DNA of 64,000 bases from Prochlorococcus sp. AG-355-A18 (GCA_003280985.1 QCDH01000004.1:62001-126000), one strand, 5' to 3'; counted from the first letter of the stretch, positions 1 through 10,445 are shown. The notes: a model not told the origin generated them from the letters alone. A program made the numbers and translations.

Positions 1-90
1 CCAGAATTAGCTGCGGTGTATAAAAAATCAGCTAAAGAATATCCAAAGTTGAATGATCAAGGAGAACTTGATCCTGTTACAGATAACTAA
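1..90 (+). CDS. C-terminal end of an unidentified protein (partial)
   Basis: An open frame enters from the left edge and stops with TAA at 88-90, giving 29 residues rich in Lys, Pro and Asp. No family is recognisable from so little. It converges on the ABC permease, whose stop lies 2 nt away. The real gene start is outside the window. Confidence 0.55.
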   Translation, partial: PELAAVYKKSAKEYPKLNDQGELDPVTDN

Positions 91-92
91 AT

Positions 93-938
93 TTATTCAG
101 AATTTTGACTATCAAAAATTTCTTCAAGGTCCTCTCCTATAAAAGAAAGACCTAAAACTAAAAAAAACATTGCCAAACCTGGGAACAAAGCCGTCCACCA
201 GATACCTGTAGGTAAAGCGGCAAGAGCCAGATTTAAATCACTTCCCCACTCAGGGACATCCGCAGGAACGCCAAGGCCTAAAAATCCTAAACTTCCTAAT
301 ACCAAGACAGCATCTGCTGCATTTAGGGTTAGCAGAATAGGCAATGGTGTTATTACATTTGGGAGAATATATTTAAAAATAATTTTTTTAACATCAGCTC
401 CTGCAACTTGAGCTGCCTCCACATAAGTTTCGGATTTAACCAATATTGTCTGATTTCTGATTAATCTAAAATATTGAGGAGAGTAAACAATACACAATGC
501 CAAAGCCGCGTTAAGGATACCCTTACCCAATACAAAAGCCACAACAACTGAAAGTAAAATTACAGGTATTGAAAAAATAGTATCCATTATTAGTGATAAG
601 CATTTATCAAAAAAACCACCAAAATATCCACTTAATAATCCCAATGGCAAACCCAAACTTAATGAAAAAAGAATAGCTAAGAATACAACTTCTATCGCTA
701 ATGATGATCCTTGCAAAGTTCTTAAGCAAACATCTCTTCCTAATCTATCTGTGCCACAAAAATGATTAAGAGAAGGAGGGGCAAAGATATCATTGCTTAA
801 CATTGAAAATGAATAGCCAAAAAAATTATTGGCCTCTAAAAATTTCATTATTAAAACAACAAGAAGATAAAAAAGTACAATTAAAAATCCAGCTTTTCTG
901 ATATTTGCGCCGACACGATTAAATGAGTTAATATCCAA
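93..938 (-). CDS. ABC transporter permease, DppC/OppC type
   Basis: Inner-membrane permease of the peptide/nickel/opine import family, 281 aa. It has a hydrophobic N-terminal segment (about 17-34). The family's periplasmic GTDxLGRDV signature follows at about 62-70. Several more membrane spans come next, with the EAA loop (EAAQVAGAD) at about 174-182, where the ATPase docks. The paired permease, ATPase and binding protein are not in the window, so substrate is unknown. The frame ends tightly against the convergent partial gene. DppC-type identity is firm; the transported solute is not. Confidence 0.85.
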   Translation of the reverse strand: MDINSFNRVGANIRKAGFLIVLFYLLVVLIMKFLEANNFFGYSFSMLSNDIFAPPSLNHFCGTDRLGRDVCLRTLQGSSLAIEVVFLAILFSLSLGLPLGLLSGYFGGFFDKCLSLIMDTIFSIPVILLSVVVAFVLGKGILNAALALCIVYSPQYFRLIRNQTILVKSETYVEAAQVAGADVKKIIFKYILPNVITPLPILLTLNAADAVLVLGSLGFLGLGVPADVPEWGSDLNLALAALPTGIWWTALFPGLAMFFLVLGLSFIGEDLEEIFDSQNSE

Positions 939-1017
939 AATCTTTTTTTAAAGATATAAATGAAATATACCCAATTCTTTTAAAAATAAATAGCTGTAAA
1001 TTTTAAATTAAAAGAAA

Positions 1018-2826
1018 TTACTGGTTTAATTTCAAGACTGCCATAAAAGCTTCTTGAGGGACTTCAACTTTACCCATTGCCTTCATCCTCTTTTTACCTT
1101 TGGCTTGTTTCTTTAAAAGTTTCTTTTTCCTAGAAATATCCCCGCCATAACATTTAGATAAAACATCTTTTCGCAAAGCACTTATGCTTTCACTTGCAAT
1201 AATCCTGCTACCGATTGATGCTTGAATAGGTATTTTAAATTGTTGTTTTGGAATAAGCTCTTTTAATTTCTCAACTAAACTTCTGCCAATTCCATAAGCC
1301 TTATCTTTATGAACAATAGAAGTTAATGGATCTGCTCTTTCTGAATTTATTAGAACATCTAATCTAACAAGATCATTTTTTCTATAGCCAATCAAATGAT
1401 ATTCCATTGATGCATACCCTTGGGTTCTACTTTTCATTTGATCAAAGAAATCTGTAACAACTTCTGCTAATGGAATTTCATAAATCAAGGTAACTCGATC
1501 TGTTGTTATGTATTTCATATCTATAAAAACTCCCCTTCTTTCCTGACATAAACCCATCAATGTTCCATTAAATTCATTGGGAGCATAAATTTCCATTTTC
1601 ACATAAGGCTCTTCTATTGATTCTCTAAGTTGTGGATCAGGAATTGTAGAAGGATTATCAATAAAGATATGTTCTTGCTGATTTAAATTAACTTTATAAA
1701 TAACTGATGGTGCCGTTACGATTAGATCCAAGTCATATTCTCTTTCTAATCTTTCTTGAACAATCTCCATATGAAGAAGTCCTAGGAATCCGCACCTAAA
1801 TCCGAATCCCATTGCGCTACTGGTTTCGGGCTCATATTTTAAAGCCGCATCAGATAATTGTAATTTTTCTAGTGATACTCTTAAATCTGGAAATTGATCA
1901 GCATCAGTCGGGAATAAGCCACAAAAAACCATAGGATTTGCTGTCTTATATCCAGGCAAAGGATCATTGGCAGGTGAATTTAAAAGAGTAATCGTATCTC
2001 CCACTCTCGCATCAGCAACTGATTTTATAGAAGCAGCTAAATAACCAACTTCTCCTGCATGTAATTCATCAACTTGCTGCTGATCAGGCGCCATTATTCC
2101 TATCTCATCTAGTTCATAATTTTTCTTACTTGCCATTAATAATATTTTTTCTCTCTTATTTAGAGACCCAGATATCACCCTGAAATAAACAATAACTCCC
2201 CTGTACGGATCATAATAAGAATCAAAAATCAGTGCCTTTGTATGTAGTTTAATTTCATCTTGAGGAGGAGGAACTCTTCTTACGATTGCTTCCAAAATAT
2301 CTTTAATACCAACTCCAGTTTTTGCTGAACAATTTATTGCATTAGATGTATCTAGTCCAATAATTTCCTCTATTTCTTGTTTTATTTTTTCAGCATCAGC
2401 CCCAGGTAAATCAACTTTATTTAAAACAGGAATTATTTCAAGATTATTTTCTAAGGCAAGATAAACATTAGCTAAGGTTTGAGCTTCTACTCCTTGACTT
2501 GCATCAACAACAAGTAAGGCGCCTTCACAAGCTTGAAGAGATCTACTAACCTCATAAGAGAAATCAACATGCCCTGGAGTATCTATTAAGTTCAAAACAT
2601 ATTCTTGGGAATCGTCAGCTTTATATTTCATCCTAGCGGCCTGTAACTTGATAGTAATTCCTCTCTCTCTTTCAAGATCCATACTGTCCAAAAATTGTTC
2701 TTGCATATCCCTTTGCTGCACAGTACCAGTATCTTGAAGTAACCTATCTGCAAGGGTAGATTTACCATGGTCAATATGAGCGATTATGCAGAAATTTCTA
2801 ATTTTTGAAACAGATATATCAGTCAT
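1018..2826 (-). CDS. lepA: Elongation factor 4 (LepA), ribosome back-translocating GTPase
   Basis: Translational GTPase of 602 aa, the usual LepA length. The G1 motif AHIDHGKST lies at about 16-24. Switch II DTPGH and NKVD follow. EF-G-like domains come next, and the lysine-rich LepA C-terminal domain ([16 protein letters not shown]) is near 568-585. It acts on the ribosome in the cytosol, mobilising stalled or mis-translocated complexes. It is transcribed alone, 80 nt upstream of the permease gene and on the same strand. The start is the only sensible ATG, just before the conserved N-terminus. Confidence 0.97.
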   Translation of the reverse strand: MTDISVSKIRNFCIIAHIDHGKSTLADRLLQDTGTVQQRDMQEQFLDSMDLERERGITIKLQAARMKYKADDSQEYVLNLIDTPGHVDFSYEVSRSLQACEGALLVVDASQGVEAQTLANVYLALENNLEIIPVLNKVDLPGADAEKIKQEIEEIIGLDTSNAINCSAKTGVGIKDILEAIVRRVPPPQDEIKLHTKALIFDSYYDPYRGVIVYFRVISGSLNKREKILLMASKKNYELDEIGIMAPDQQQVDELHAGEVGYLAASIKSVADARVGDTITLLNSPANDPLPGYKTANPMVFCGLFPTDADQFPDLRVSLEKLQLSDAALKYEPETSSAMGFGFRCGFLGLLHMEIVQERLEREYDLDLIVTAPSVIYKVNLNQQEHIFIDNPSTIPDPQLRESIEEPYVKMEIYAPNEFNGTLMGLCQERRGVFIDMKYITTDRVTLIYEIPLAEVVTDFFDQMKSRTQGYASMEYHLIGYRKNDLVRLDVLINSERADPLTSIVHKDKAYGIGRSLVEKLKELIPKQQFKIPIQASIGSRIIASESISALRKDVLSKCYGGDISRKKKLLKKQAKGKKRMKAMGKVEVPQEAFMAVLKLNQ

Positions 2827-2881
2827 ATAGAAAGAAAAATTCTCCTCTTATTACATCTTGATTAATATTAGCTAATTAGAA

Positions 2882-4378
2882 TTATGGATGGAAACCAAAA
2901 ATGGAATTATTTCTTTTTTTAATTTCTTTTATGAAGGTACTGTAATTTTCAGAGACTGATAGTTCTGGATAAATTAAGTCATTTATCTTTTTCTGAAGAT
3001 TATGCTTATGGTTTAAAAATAAAACAGATTTTTCTAGAACCTCAACCATAATTGAAACCGCAGTACTTGCTCCCGGAGAGGCTCCCAACAAAGCAGATAA
3101 TGATCCATCAGATGAATTTACAATCTCAGTTCCAAATTTCAAAGAACCACCACCTTCAGTTTTTTTAATTATTTGGACTCTTTGACCAGCATTCTTTAAA
3201 TACCAATCAGAAGGATTAGCTGATGGCATCATATTCTTTAAATTCTCAACTCTTGAGTTATGGTTCTTTAATGATTGTGATATTAGGTAATTAATTAAAT
3301 CGTTGTTCTTGAAACCAACGTCTAACATAGAAAAAATATTATTCTTTTTAATTGAACTAAATAAGTCAAAGTATGAACTTTGTTTTAGAAATTTCGTTGT
3401 AAATCCAGCAAAAGGTCCATATAAAAGAAGTTTTTTATTATCAATCCATCTGGTGTCTAAATGAGGCACAGACATTGGTGGCGATCCAATATCAGCTTTA
3501 CCATAAACTTTTGAGTTATGTTTTTCTGTTAGATCTTTTTTCTCGCAAATAAGCCATTTCCCACTAACAGGAAATCCACCATAACTTTTTGCTTCTGGAA
3601 TTTTTGATTTTTGTAAATAATTAATTGTTTTTCCACCAGCACCAAGAAAAACATAGCCACTTCTAATTGAAGTTTTTCTACCTTCAGAACTGATTTCTAG
3701 TTCCCATTGTTTTTTATCAATTTTCTTTAAATCTACTAATTCTGTTTTGTATCTAATTTCAACATTTTTGTTTAAAGAAACTAATGACAAATACTCTTTA
3801 GTTAAAGCCTCAAAATTGATATCAGTTCCTCTACCTATTCTGGTAGCAGCAATTTGAGTAGATGGATTTCTATCTTTTGTTATTAGAGGAGCCCATGATG
3901 AAATTTCATCAAAAGATGTAGAAAATTCCATATCGATAAATTCAGGATTTTCGGACATTTTCTGAAATCTTTTTTTTAAAAAAGAAATATTATCCTGACC
4001 AGAAACAAAGCTAATATGAGGAATAAATTTTAGAAACTTCTTAATATCAATCTTCCCTGCTTCATACAATGAGGCCCATAAAGACATTGATGTTTCAAAA
4101 GAACGATTTATTGAGAGCGCTTTATCTATTTTTAGATTTCCTTTTTCACCTAAAGGGGTATAGTTTAATTCGCAATTAGCCGCATGTCCTGTACCTGCAT
4201 TATTAAAAGCACCAGTACTTTCACTTCCTGGAGCATTTAATTTTTCTATAATAAGAAATTTTATATCTGGTAAAACTTCTGAAATCAGGAGGGCTAAAGT
4301 ACTGCTCATTATCCCTGCTCCTACTAAGACTGCATCAAAGTAGCTATCGTCATTAGTGGGATTTTCAGATGAAGTCAC
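2882..4378 (-). CDS. mqo: Malate:quinone oxidoreductase
   Basis: FAD-dependent membrane-associated enzyme (498 aa) that oxidises malate to oxaloacetate and passes electrons to the quinone pool. The N-terminal dinucleotide fold [13 protein letters not shown] begins at about 18. The family segments [20 protein letters not shown] (about 55-74) and the C-terminal GASPGAST (about 434) are present. Length and motifs match the Mqo family throughout. It lies 55 nt upstream of lepA on the same strand and is divergent from the Nfu gene. Confidence 0.95.
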   Translation of the reverse strand: MTSSENPTNDDSYFDAVLVGAGIMSSTLALLISEVLPDIKFLIIEKLNAPGSESTGAFNNAGTGHAANCELNYTPLGEKGNLKIDKALSINRSFETSMSLWASLYEAGKIDIKKFLKFIPHISFVSGQDNISFLKKRFQKMSENPEFIDMEFSTSFDEISSWAPLITKDRNPSTQIAATRIGRGTDINFEALTKEYLSLVSLNKNVEIRYKTELVDLKKIDKKQWELEISSEGRKTSIRSGYVFLGAGGKTINYLQKSKIPEAKSYGGFPVSGKWLICEKKDLTEKHNSKVYGKADIGSPPMSVPHLDTRWIDNKKLLLYGPFAGFTTKFLKQSSYFDLFSSIKKNNIFSMLDVGFKNNDLINYLISQSLKNHNSRVENLKNMMPSANPSDWYLKNAGQRVQIIKKTEGGGSLKFGTEIVNSSDGSLSALLGASPGASTAVSIMVEVLEKSVLFLNHKHNLQKKINDLIYPELSVSENYSTFIKEIKKRNNSIFGFHP

Positions 4379-4448
4379 AACAGAAAATTATCTTTTTTGC
4401 AATTAATCAGATTTCTTTCTAGGCTTATTATAAAGTTAATCCAAAATT

Positions 4449-4694
4449 ATGAGTACTGAAACACTCTCTCTGACAAACGAAAATGTAGAAAAAGTCCTTG
4501 ACGAGCTAAGACCTTTTTTAATTTCTGATGGAGGTAATGTTGAGATTGCAGAAATAGATGGTCCAATTGTCAAAGTCAGACTTCAAGGAGCATGTGGTAG
4601 TTGCCCAAGTAGCACTATGACTCTCAAAATGGGTATTGAAAGAAAGTTAAAAGAAATGATTCCTGAAATAAGCGAAGTTGTTCAGGTTTTATAA
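4449..4694 (+). CDS. NfuA/NifU C-terminal type iron-sulfur scaffold
   Basis: An 81-aa single-domain Nfu protein that carries an Fe-S cluster to apo-proteins. The cluster ligands are visible in GACGSCPSS at about 48-56 (CxxC). The preceding [13 protein letters not shown] is the family signature. Stand-alone Nfu domains are the main Fe-S scaffold for photosystem I in cyanobacteria; that role is from family knowledge. It is transcribed away from mqo, with 70 nt between the two starts. Confidence 0.9.
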   Translation: MSTETLSLTNENVEKVLDELRPFLISDGGNVEIAEIDGPIVKVRLQGACGSCPSSTMTLKMGIERKLKEMIPEISEVVQVL

Positions 4695-4716
4695 AAATTT
4701 TTAACTGAAATATATA

Positions 4717-4974
4717 TTATTTAGTTTTTAATTCCTTCAACAAAGATGATTCCATATCAAGGCAATCAATTGGAAGTCCTTGACCAATAGCAATTAAAAG
4801 AGGTGCAAGAATTCCTAAAGTAAAAACTAAATTTGATTGGCTTACATCATATTTACTCAAAGTAAAAGTTATCAAATAAATAATTGAAAAATAAGCATGT
4901 AGTGAAAAAAATTCTTTAGGCTTTAACACTGGCCACCTTAAAGTATTTCCCAAGAAATATAAAAAACCTGTCAT
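4717..4974 (-). CDS. Small hypothetical membrane protein
   Basis: An 85-aa protein with two or three hydrophobic stretches (about 24-40 and 46-63) and a charged C-terminus. No family is recognised. It is convergent with the Nfu gene (22 nt between stops). Start ATG chosen at 4974; no strong ribosome binding site is visible. Confidence 0.6.
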   Translation of the reverse strand: MTGFLYFLGNTLRWPVLKPKEFFSLHAYFSIIYLITFTLSKYDVSQSNLVFTLGILAPLLIAIGQGLPIDCLDMESSLLKELKTK

Positions 4975-5100
4975 AAATAAATAGTTACATGAAGATTAAA
5001 CCAAATATAAACATAATCCTTTTTAGAGACTATTTATAAAAAAATTTACCTAAGATAATAATTAAAAAAACATTAAATCTTCTTTTCTATTTGTAAAAGC

Positions 5101-5130
5101 TAGACATGCAGTTAAAAATACGCTTATAAT
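5101..5130 (+). promoter_or_regulatory. Sigma-70-type promoter for the DUF4278 gene
   Basis: TAGACA (5101-5106) and a perfect TATAAT (5125-5130) are separated by 18 nt. Transcription would begin near 5137. That leaves a leader of about 90 nt before the preferred start codon, much richer in GC than the surroundings. Confidence 0.6.
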
Positions 5131-5229
5131 TGTTTGGTAGCATTTGCTACTTTTTCGTTCACCCTCATTTGAGGGCGCAGTTCGAGTCATACCATGGAAC
5201 GGGGGATGGCCGTGTTGTCACATCGAAAC

Positions 5230-5403
5230 ATGACTACTTTAACTTACAGAGGTAAAAACTACGTTCAAAACAAAGAAGCTTCTAAAAAGCAACTTGTTGA
5301 ACTTACCTACAGAAGAAACGTATACACCAATAGAATGGATGACGCTTCTTCAAGTAATGAAAAAGCAGAATTAAATTACAGAGGTGTTAATTACACTAAA
5401 TAA
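5230..5403 (+). CDS. DUF4278 family small protein
   Basis: A 57-aa protein containing three copies of the short LTYRG(K/V)NY-like motif typical of cyanobacterial DUF4278 (near residues 3-10, 24-31 and 48-56). Function is unknown. The frame is open upstream to ATGs at 5194 and 5206. I prefer 5230 because the family motif starts directly after that methionine and the upstream sequence looks like a structured leader. A promoter lies at 5101-5130 and a strong terminator follows the stop. Confidence 0.75.
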   Translation: MTTLTYRGKNYVQNKEASKKQLVELTYRRNVYTNRMDDASSSNEKAELNYRGVNYTK

Positions 5404-5422
5404 TTTAATTAAACAAATTAAA

Positions 5423-5449
5423 AGCCCCTTTTCAGGGGCTTTTTTTTTA
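5423..5449 (+). terminator. Rho-independent terminator after the DUF4278 gene
   Basis: A hairpin AGCCCC / GGGGCT with a six-base loop is followed by a run of nine T. It sits 19 nt after the stop codon. Confidence 0.92.
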
Positions 5450-5480
5450 GGCTATATTTATCGAGAGTCCTTTAAAAAAT

Positions 5481-6275
5481 ATGTCTGAAAGTTGCTGTAA
5501 TACAACCACATCTAATAAAGCATTTAATCAATTCGATCATAAAGATGCGATTCAAGAAAGATATGGTTCAGCCGCACTAGAAAAAGAAAGTTGTCTTTGT
5601 ACACCAGTTGGGTTTAATCCCGTTTTGCTTGAAGCAATTCCTCAAGAGGTTATAGAAAGAGACTATGGATGTGGGGATCCAACTAAATATGTTCAAAAAA
5701 ATGATATAGTCTTAGATCTTGGAAGTGGTAGCGGCAAAAATGCTTTTATTTGTGCCCAAATTGTTGGGAAAGAAGGGAAAGTTATTGGAGTTGATCAGAA
5801 TCCTGATATGCTTTCTTTATCTAGATCAGCCTCTAAAGAAGTTACAAAAAATATAGGTTTCAACAATACAGAATTTCTAGAAGGTTCAATTGAAAAACTT
5901 GATGAATTAGATAAAGATTTAAGTCCATTAATCGCCGACAAATCAGTTGATATTATTTTAAGTAATTGCGTTTTAAACTTGGTAAGTCCAGAATCTAGAA
6001 ATAACCTTCTAAGAAATATAAAAAGAGTTTTAAACGATAATGGAAGAATTGCAATTAGCGATATTGTCTCTAACAAAAAAGTTCCTTTAAGATTGCAAAA
6101 TGATCATGATCTATGGACAGGATGTATTAGTGGAGCATGGTACGAACCAGACTTTATAAGTGACTTTAAAGAACTAGGATTTAAAAATTTAGAATTTGCA
6201 GAAAGGAGTGCTGAACCATGGAAAGTAATTGAGGATATTGAATTTAGAACAGTTACTTTAGTAGGCAATATTTAA
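5481..6275 (+). CDS. SAM-dependent methyltransferase, arsenite methyltransferase (ArsM)-like
   Basis: A 264-aa class I methyltransferase. The SAM-binding motif LDLGSGSGKNAF lies at about 76-87, with acidic VIGVDQ after the next strand. Cysteine pairs (SESCC at 4-6, CLC at 38-40, YGC about 62, and a later GC in LWTGCISG) match the thiol-rich pattern of ArsM enzymes that methylate arsenite. Substrate is inferred from that pattern, and other cyanobacterial methyltransferases share the fold. It lies 36 nt upstream of a cysteine lyase-like gene on the same strand, probably co-transcribed. An arsenite exporter (ACR3) is encoded at 33.4 kb. Confidence 0.8.
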   Translation: MSESCCNTTTSNKAFNQFDHKDAIQERYGSAALEKESCLCTPVGFNPVLLEAIPQEVIERDYGCGDPTKYVQKNDIVLDLGSGSGKNAFICAQIVGKEGKVIGVDQNPDMLSLSRSASKEVTKNIGFNNTEFLEGSIEKLDELDKDLSPLIADKSVDIILSNCVLNLVSPESRNNLLRNIKRVLNDNGRIAISDIVSNKKVPLRLQNDHDLWTGCISGAWYEPDFISDFKELGFKNLEFAERSAEPWKVIEDIEFRTVTLVGNI

Positions 6276-6311
6276 AAAATTCAAGAGTTTAAAAATATAA
6301 CTTAAATTTCC

Positions 6312-7493
6312 ATGAGAAATAATCTAAGAGATCAAATACCAGCATTAAAAAATAAGTATTATTTCAACTATGGAGGTCAAGGACCGTTACCAAAATCTTC
6401 TTTAGAAGCCATAGTTAAAACGTGGGAAATTATCCAAGATTTAGGACCATTTACTAATAATATGTGGCCTTTTATTTACAAAGAAATATTGACCACAAAA
6501 GGGATCATTGCACAAAAATTAGGTGTAAATTCAAACAATGTAGCTTTAACCGAGAATATCTCTTCCGGTATGATTTTGCCCTTTTGGGGAATAAAAGTAG
6601 AAGAGGGAGAAGAGCTGTTAATAAGTGACTGTGAACATCCTGGAGTAGTGGCTGCAAGTCGAGAATTTTGTAGAAGAAATAAATTAATATTCAAAATTTT
6701 ACCGATCCAAAAACTTAAAAATCTAAACGACGAAAATATAATTTTAGAGATTTTGAAAAATCTAAATAGTAAGACTAAGTTACTAATTATTTCTCATATC
6801 TTATGGAACTTTGGATATAAAATTCCTTTAAAACAAATTTCTATCGAATTAAAAAATAATCGAGCAGATTCTTATTTACTTGTTGATGGTGCTCAAACCT
6901 TTGGGCACATAAATATTGAAAAAGAAGTTTTTTATTCTGATTTATATTCAATAACTTCTCATAAATGGGCATGTGGACCAGAAGGACTTGGAGCCATTTA
7001 TGTCTCAGATAGATTTATTCATGAAACAGATCCAACAATAATCGGTTGGAAATCATTAAAAAAAGAACAAGGCATTTATGAGCCTTCAGATAATCTTTTT
7101 CATGATGACGCAAGGAAGTTTGAAGTAGCTACATCTTGCATTCCTTTACTTGCAGGGCTTCGTAATTCTATAGATCTTTTGGATAAAGACTGCCATGAAA
7201 AAGAAAAAAGCGAAAATATCAAAAGATTAAGTGAGAAACTTTGGGATGAATTAAATCAATTAAAAGGTCTTGAATTAGTTTTAGAAAAAAAGTACTTAAA
7301 TGGGATAGTTAGTTTTAATATCGAAAATATTAAAGATAAGGATAAATTTGTAAATAAACTTGGAGAAAAGAAAATTTGGATTAGAGTTTTAGAAGATCCA
7401 AAATGGTTTAGAGCATGCGTACATCAAATGACTACAGAAGCTGAGATTAATTTACTTTCTGAAGAAATTAAAAAATTACCAGGGTATTTCTGA
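6312..7493 (+). CDS. PLP-dependent class V aminotransferase-like, cysteine/cystine C-S lyase type
   Basis: A 393-aa PLP enzyme. The N-terminal YYFNYGGQGPLP (about 17-28) and the Schiff-base lysine in TSHKWACGPEGLGA (Lys about 219) fit the cyanobacterial L-cysteine/cystine lyase (C-DES) and isopenicillin-N-epimerase-like branch rather than a true NifS/SufS. Such enzymes release sulfide or persulfide sulfur from cyst(e)ine. It follows the ArsM-like gene and overlaps the convergent SDR gene by 18 nt at its end. Confidence 0.82.
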   Translation: MRNNLRDQIPALKNKYYFNYGGQGPLPKSSLEAIVKTWEIIQDLGPFTNNMWPFIYKEILTTKGIIAQKLGVNSNNVALTENISSGMILPFWGIKVEEGEELLISDCEHPGVVAASREFCRRNKLIFKILPIQKLKNLNDENIILEILKNLNSKTKLLIISHILWNFGYKIPLKQISIELKNNRADSYLLVDGAQTFGHINIEKEVFYSDLYSITSHKWACGPEGLGAIYVSDRFIHETDPTIIGWKSLKKEQGIYEPSDNLFHDDARKFEVATSCIPLLAGLRNSIDLLDKDCHEKEKSENIKRLSEKLWDELNQLKGLELVLEKKYLNGIVSFNIENIKDKDKFVNKLGEKKIWIRVLEDPKWFRACVHQMTTEAEINLLSEEIKKLPGYF

Positions 7494-8180
7494 GCTATCC
7501 CAAGCAATAAATTTTCCAGTAGATTCTGGGGATTGATTTTTAATAATATTGATCAAAAATTGGGAGGATTTTTCTTTACTAAATAATTTATGTTCTGGAA
7601 CAAATTTATGAAAAGGTCTAGATAAATCAGTATCTACTGTTCCTGGATGAAGCAATGTGATAGTAGCCTTTGGGAAACGTCTAGCCCATTCAATACTTAA
7701 AGATTTAAAAAACTGATTTTGCGCAGATTTTGCAGCTCTATATGAATACCAACCTCCAGTTTGATTATCTCCAATGCTACCAACTCTTGCACTTATACTT
7801 GCAAAATTAAAATCCAAATCTTTTGGTATAAATTCTTCAATCGCTTTAGCTAATAAAATAGGAGAAAAGGCGTTTATTGAAAAACTTTCCACCATTTTTT
7901 TTTTATCAAGATGTTGTAATCTTTTTTCTGGTTGAAGAGAATCACTATGAAGTCTACCTGTAGCATTAACAACTAGCCTTAATTTTGAAGGTTGATTTGA
8001 TATTTTATTTTTCAACTGCAAAAGGGATTGAGAATCCTCTATATCTAATTCCCAAAAAGAATTAAATTCACTTTTTCTTCCACACAAAACAACTTCTAAA
8101 TCTTTTTCACTTTCACTCAGATCTTTAGCTATTTGGGTTCCAATTCCACCTGCGCCTACAACTAAGGCTAAGCCTTTCAT
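7476..8180 (-). CDS. Short-chain dehydrogenase/reductase (CsgA-like)
   Basis: A 234-aa Rossmann-fold oxidoreductase. The cofactor-binding glycine motif is VVGAGGIG (about 7-14), the central NATGRL replaces NNAG, and the active-site pair is in YSYRAAKSA (Tyr-x-x-x-Lys about 142-150). Substrate is unknown; relatives are annotated as C-factor/CsgA-like SDRs. It overlaps the end of the convergent lyase gene by 18 nt. Confidence 0.82.
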   Translation of the reverse strand: MKGLALVVGAGGIGTQIAKDLSESEKDLEVVLCGRKSEFNSFWELDIEDSQSLLQLKNKISNQPSKLRLVVNATGRLHSDSLQPEKRLQHLDKKKMVESFSINAFSPILLAKAIEEFIPKDLDFNFASISARVGSIGDNQTGGWYSYRAAKSAQNQFFKSLSIEWARRFPKATITLLHPGTVDTDLSRPFHKFVPEHKLFSKEKSSQFLINIIKNQSPESTGKFIAWDSSEIPW

Positions 8181-8261
8181 TTTATTAAAAATAACTCAAT
8201 TAATTCTAAGAAACTTTTCTTGTGATTTGCGTAAAGATCTTTCTTATTTGATTAGGAAATT

Positions 8262-9797
8262 TTATGGAGATTTTCTTTTTTCTTTTAATAATTTATAAGC
8301 TATTTTTCTATCATCAAAATTAATAACTTTGTCATTGAGAATTTGGTAGTCTTCATGTCCTTTTCCTGCAATTAAAACAAAATCTTCTTTATTGGCAAAT
8401 TTAATAGATTTATTTATTGCTTTAAATCTATCAATCTCAATTGTTATTTTTTCTCTTTTTTTTATACCCATCAAAATATCATTTACTATCTTTTGGGGTT
8501 CTTCTGATCTTGGATTATCTGAAGTTATAAAAAGTTGATCAGAAAACTCTTCAGCTATTGATCCCATTAAAGGCCTTTTACCAAGATCTCGATCTCCTCC
8601 ACAGCCAAAAACAGTAATGAGTTTTCCCTTACAAAGTTTTTTAATTGATTGCAAAACTTTTTTCAATCCATCAGGCGTGTGGGCATAATCAACAATTACT
8701 GTTGGAAGTGATCTTGAAACGTCATCATTATCAATTTCTATTTTCTCCATTCGCCCAGGAGCGCCAGGGAAAGATCGTATTAACTTTGATAGATCTTTTA
8801 AAGAAAAATTAAGTTTATACAAAATTGTTATTGCTTGAATCGCATTCATTAAATTAAATTCTCCAACAAGTGGAACAAAAAGTTGAATTTTTTCCTTGGG
8901 TGTATGAAAAATGCAGGTTGAGCCATTTTCAGTAAATTTTTTATCTGTTACGAAAAAAAAATCATGATTTTTAAATTCACTTTCAGTAATCTTTGTAGAC
9001 ACTAATGAAGATCTTTTTTCAAGATCAGACGATAATTTAGATATCCAAGGGTCATCGTGATTTAATACAGAAATTCCATCCTTTTCTATTAAATAAGGTG
9101 GGAAAAACAATTTTCTTTTTGTTTGAAAATAAGATTCCATATCTGAGTGATAATCAAGATGATCTTGAGTTAAATTAGTAAAAATAGCCGCCTCAAATTC
9201 GCATCCTGATATCCTATTTTGAGCAATAGAATGAGAACTTACCTCTAATATCGCGAATTCAGATTCTGCCTCAACAGCAGCATTTAATTTCTTTTGAAGT
9301 TTATCGGCGAAATCAGTTGTATGAGAAGCCACTTCTGAGAATCCTGGCCATCTATTAAACAAGGTCCCAAATAATGCAGTCTTTTTCCCTAATTTTTTTA
9401 AAAGATATTCCAATAAGAAAGTAATTGTCGTTTTTCCATTTGTACCAGTAACACCAATAAGTTTAATTTTTCTTGAAGGCCTATTCCAAAACTCAGCGAC
9501 AATTTGACCAAAAATATAATCTAAATTATCCTCAATAACCAAAATCCTTTCCCGATCAATAGATCCAATTTTCTCTTTTGCAGCAGACCCAATAATGGCA
9601 GCCTCCGCGCCATTTTTAATTGCCTCAATACAAAATTTTCCTCCATCAACATTTAAACCAGGCATTCCTAAAAATAAAGTTCCTTTTTGTACTTCTTTAG
9701 AGTTAAAAGAAATATTATTGATTTCTTGATCGATAAGATTTGATGAAGGAATAATTCCTACCAAATCTAAAAGTTTAAATAATTTTATAGATCTCAT
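8262..9797 (-). CDS. murE: UDP-MurNAc-tripeptide synthetase (MurE)
   Basis: Cytosolic peptidoglycan ligase (511 aa) that adds the third amino acid to UDP-MurNAc-Ala-Glu. The ATP-binding motif GVTGTNGKTT is at about 117-126. The DNPRSE motif near 408 is the hallmark of meso-diaminopimelate specificity. It is the downstream member of a minus-strand run yidD - thioredoxin-like - murE with spacings of 4 and 9 nt. Confidence 0.96.
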   Translation of the reverse strand: MRSIKLFKLLDLVGIIPSSNLIDQEINNISFNSKEVQKGTLFLGMPGLNVDGGKFCIEAIKNGAEAAIIGSAAKEKIGSIDRERILVIEDNLDYIFGQIVAEFWNRPSRKIKLIGVTGTNGKTTITFLLEYLLKKLGKKTALFGTLFNRWPGFSEVASHTTDFADKLQKKLNAAVEAESEFAILEVSSHSIAQNRISGCEFEAAIFTNLTQDHLDYHSDMESYFQTKRKLFFPPYLIEKDGISVLNHDDPWISKLSSDLEKRSSLVSTKITESEFKNHDFFFVTDKKFTENGSTCIFHTPKEKIQLFVPLVGEFNLMNAIQAITILYKLNFSLKDLSKLIRSFPGAPGRMEKIEIDNDDVSRSLPTVIVDYAHTPDGLKKVLQSIKKLCKGKLITVFGCGGDRDLGKRPLMGSIAEEFSDQLFITSDNPRSEEPQKIVNDILMGIKKREKITIEIDRFKAINKSIKFANKEDFVLIAGKGHEDYQILNDKVINFDDRKIAYKLLKEKRKSP

Positions 9798-9806
9798 ATA
9801 AAAAAA

Positions 9807-10109
9807 TTATTTCTCCAGAATGGTACTAATATTTTTTTGAAACCAATTCTTTAATTGATTATCTTTTAATCTTGGAGAAATGCGAGGCAATTCTATGATC
9901 TCCTCGGACCTAATTCTTTCAACAGCAATAACAGGTACTTCATAATCATATTTTTTATATTTATCTTTATATAAATCTACCCTATCAATATCAATTTCTT
10001 TAAGCTCTTCTAGATTAGGGAATAACTCATTAAGATTTATTTTTGCCAGTTTGTTCTTTAATGAATCACAAAGGCAACATCCCTGCCTAACAAAAATAAA
10101 TATTTTCAT
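9807..10109 (-). CDS. Glutaredoxin-like protein (DUF836/thioredoxin fold)
   Basis: A 100-aa protein starting with a beta strand and the redox motif GCCLCDSL (Cys 11, 12 and 14), followed by a cis-Pro region (EVPVIAVE about 73). This is the layout of DUF836 glutaredoxin-like proteins. The partner is unknown. It lies between yidD and murE, probably in one transcript. Confidence 0.8.
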   Translation of the reverse strand: MKIFIFVRQGCCLCDSLKNKLAKINLNELFPNLEELKEIDIDRVDLYKDKYKKYDYEVPVIAVERIRSEEIIELPRISPRLKDNQLKNWFQKNISTILEK

Positions 10110-10113
10110 TCAT

Positions 10114-10350
10114 TCAGTCAGGCACAGGGTCACATCCACAGGGAGTTAAAGGATGACATCTGCTCAATCTTTTTAAAGTTAACCACCCTCCCTTCAAAGG
10201 TCCATGTCTAGTAATTGCCTCATATCCATAAGAGCTGCAACTTGGAATAAATCTGCATCTTGGTCCCAAAAAAGGAGAAAACCACTTTTGATAAAACGAA
10301 ATCATAAAAAGAAGTATAGAAGTAATTGATTTATTAATAGTTTTGAACAC
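10114..10350 (-). CDS. yidD: Membrane protein insertion efficiency factor YidD
   Basis: A 78-aa protein with the diagnostic [20 protein letters not shown] segment (about 20-39), then [10 protein letters not shown] and a Cys-rich end ([14 protein letters not shown]). It helps YidC-dependent membrane insertion. First gene of the yidD - glutaredoxin-like - murE run; divergent from rpsD. Confidence 0.95.
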   Translation of the reverse strand: MFKTINKSITSILLFMISFYQKWFSPFLGPRCRFIPSCSSYGYEAITRHGPLKGGWLTLKRLSRCHPLTPCGCDPVPD

Positions 10351-10445
10351 TTTAATGATGTAAAATAATATTTCCGGTAGTAATTAGTTTAATTGAATTT
10401 AATCAATTATTCAATTTATTGCAATTTTCTATTTAATTTAAAATT

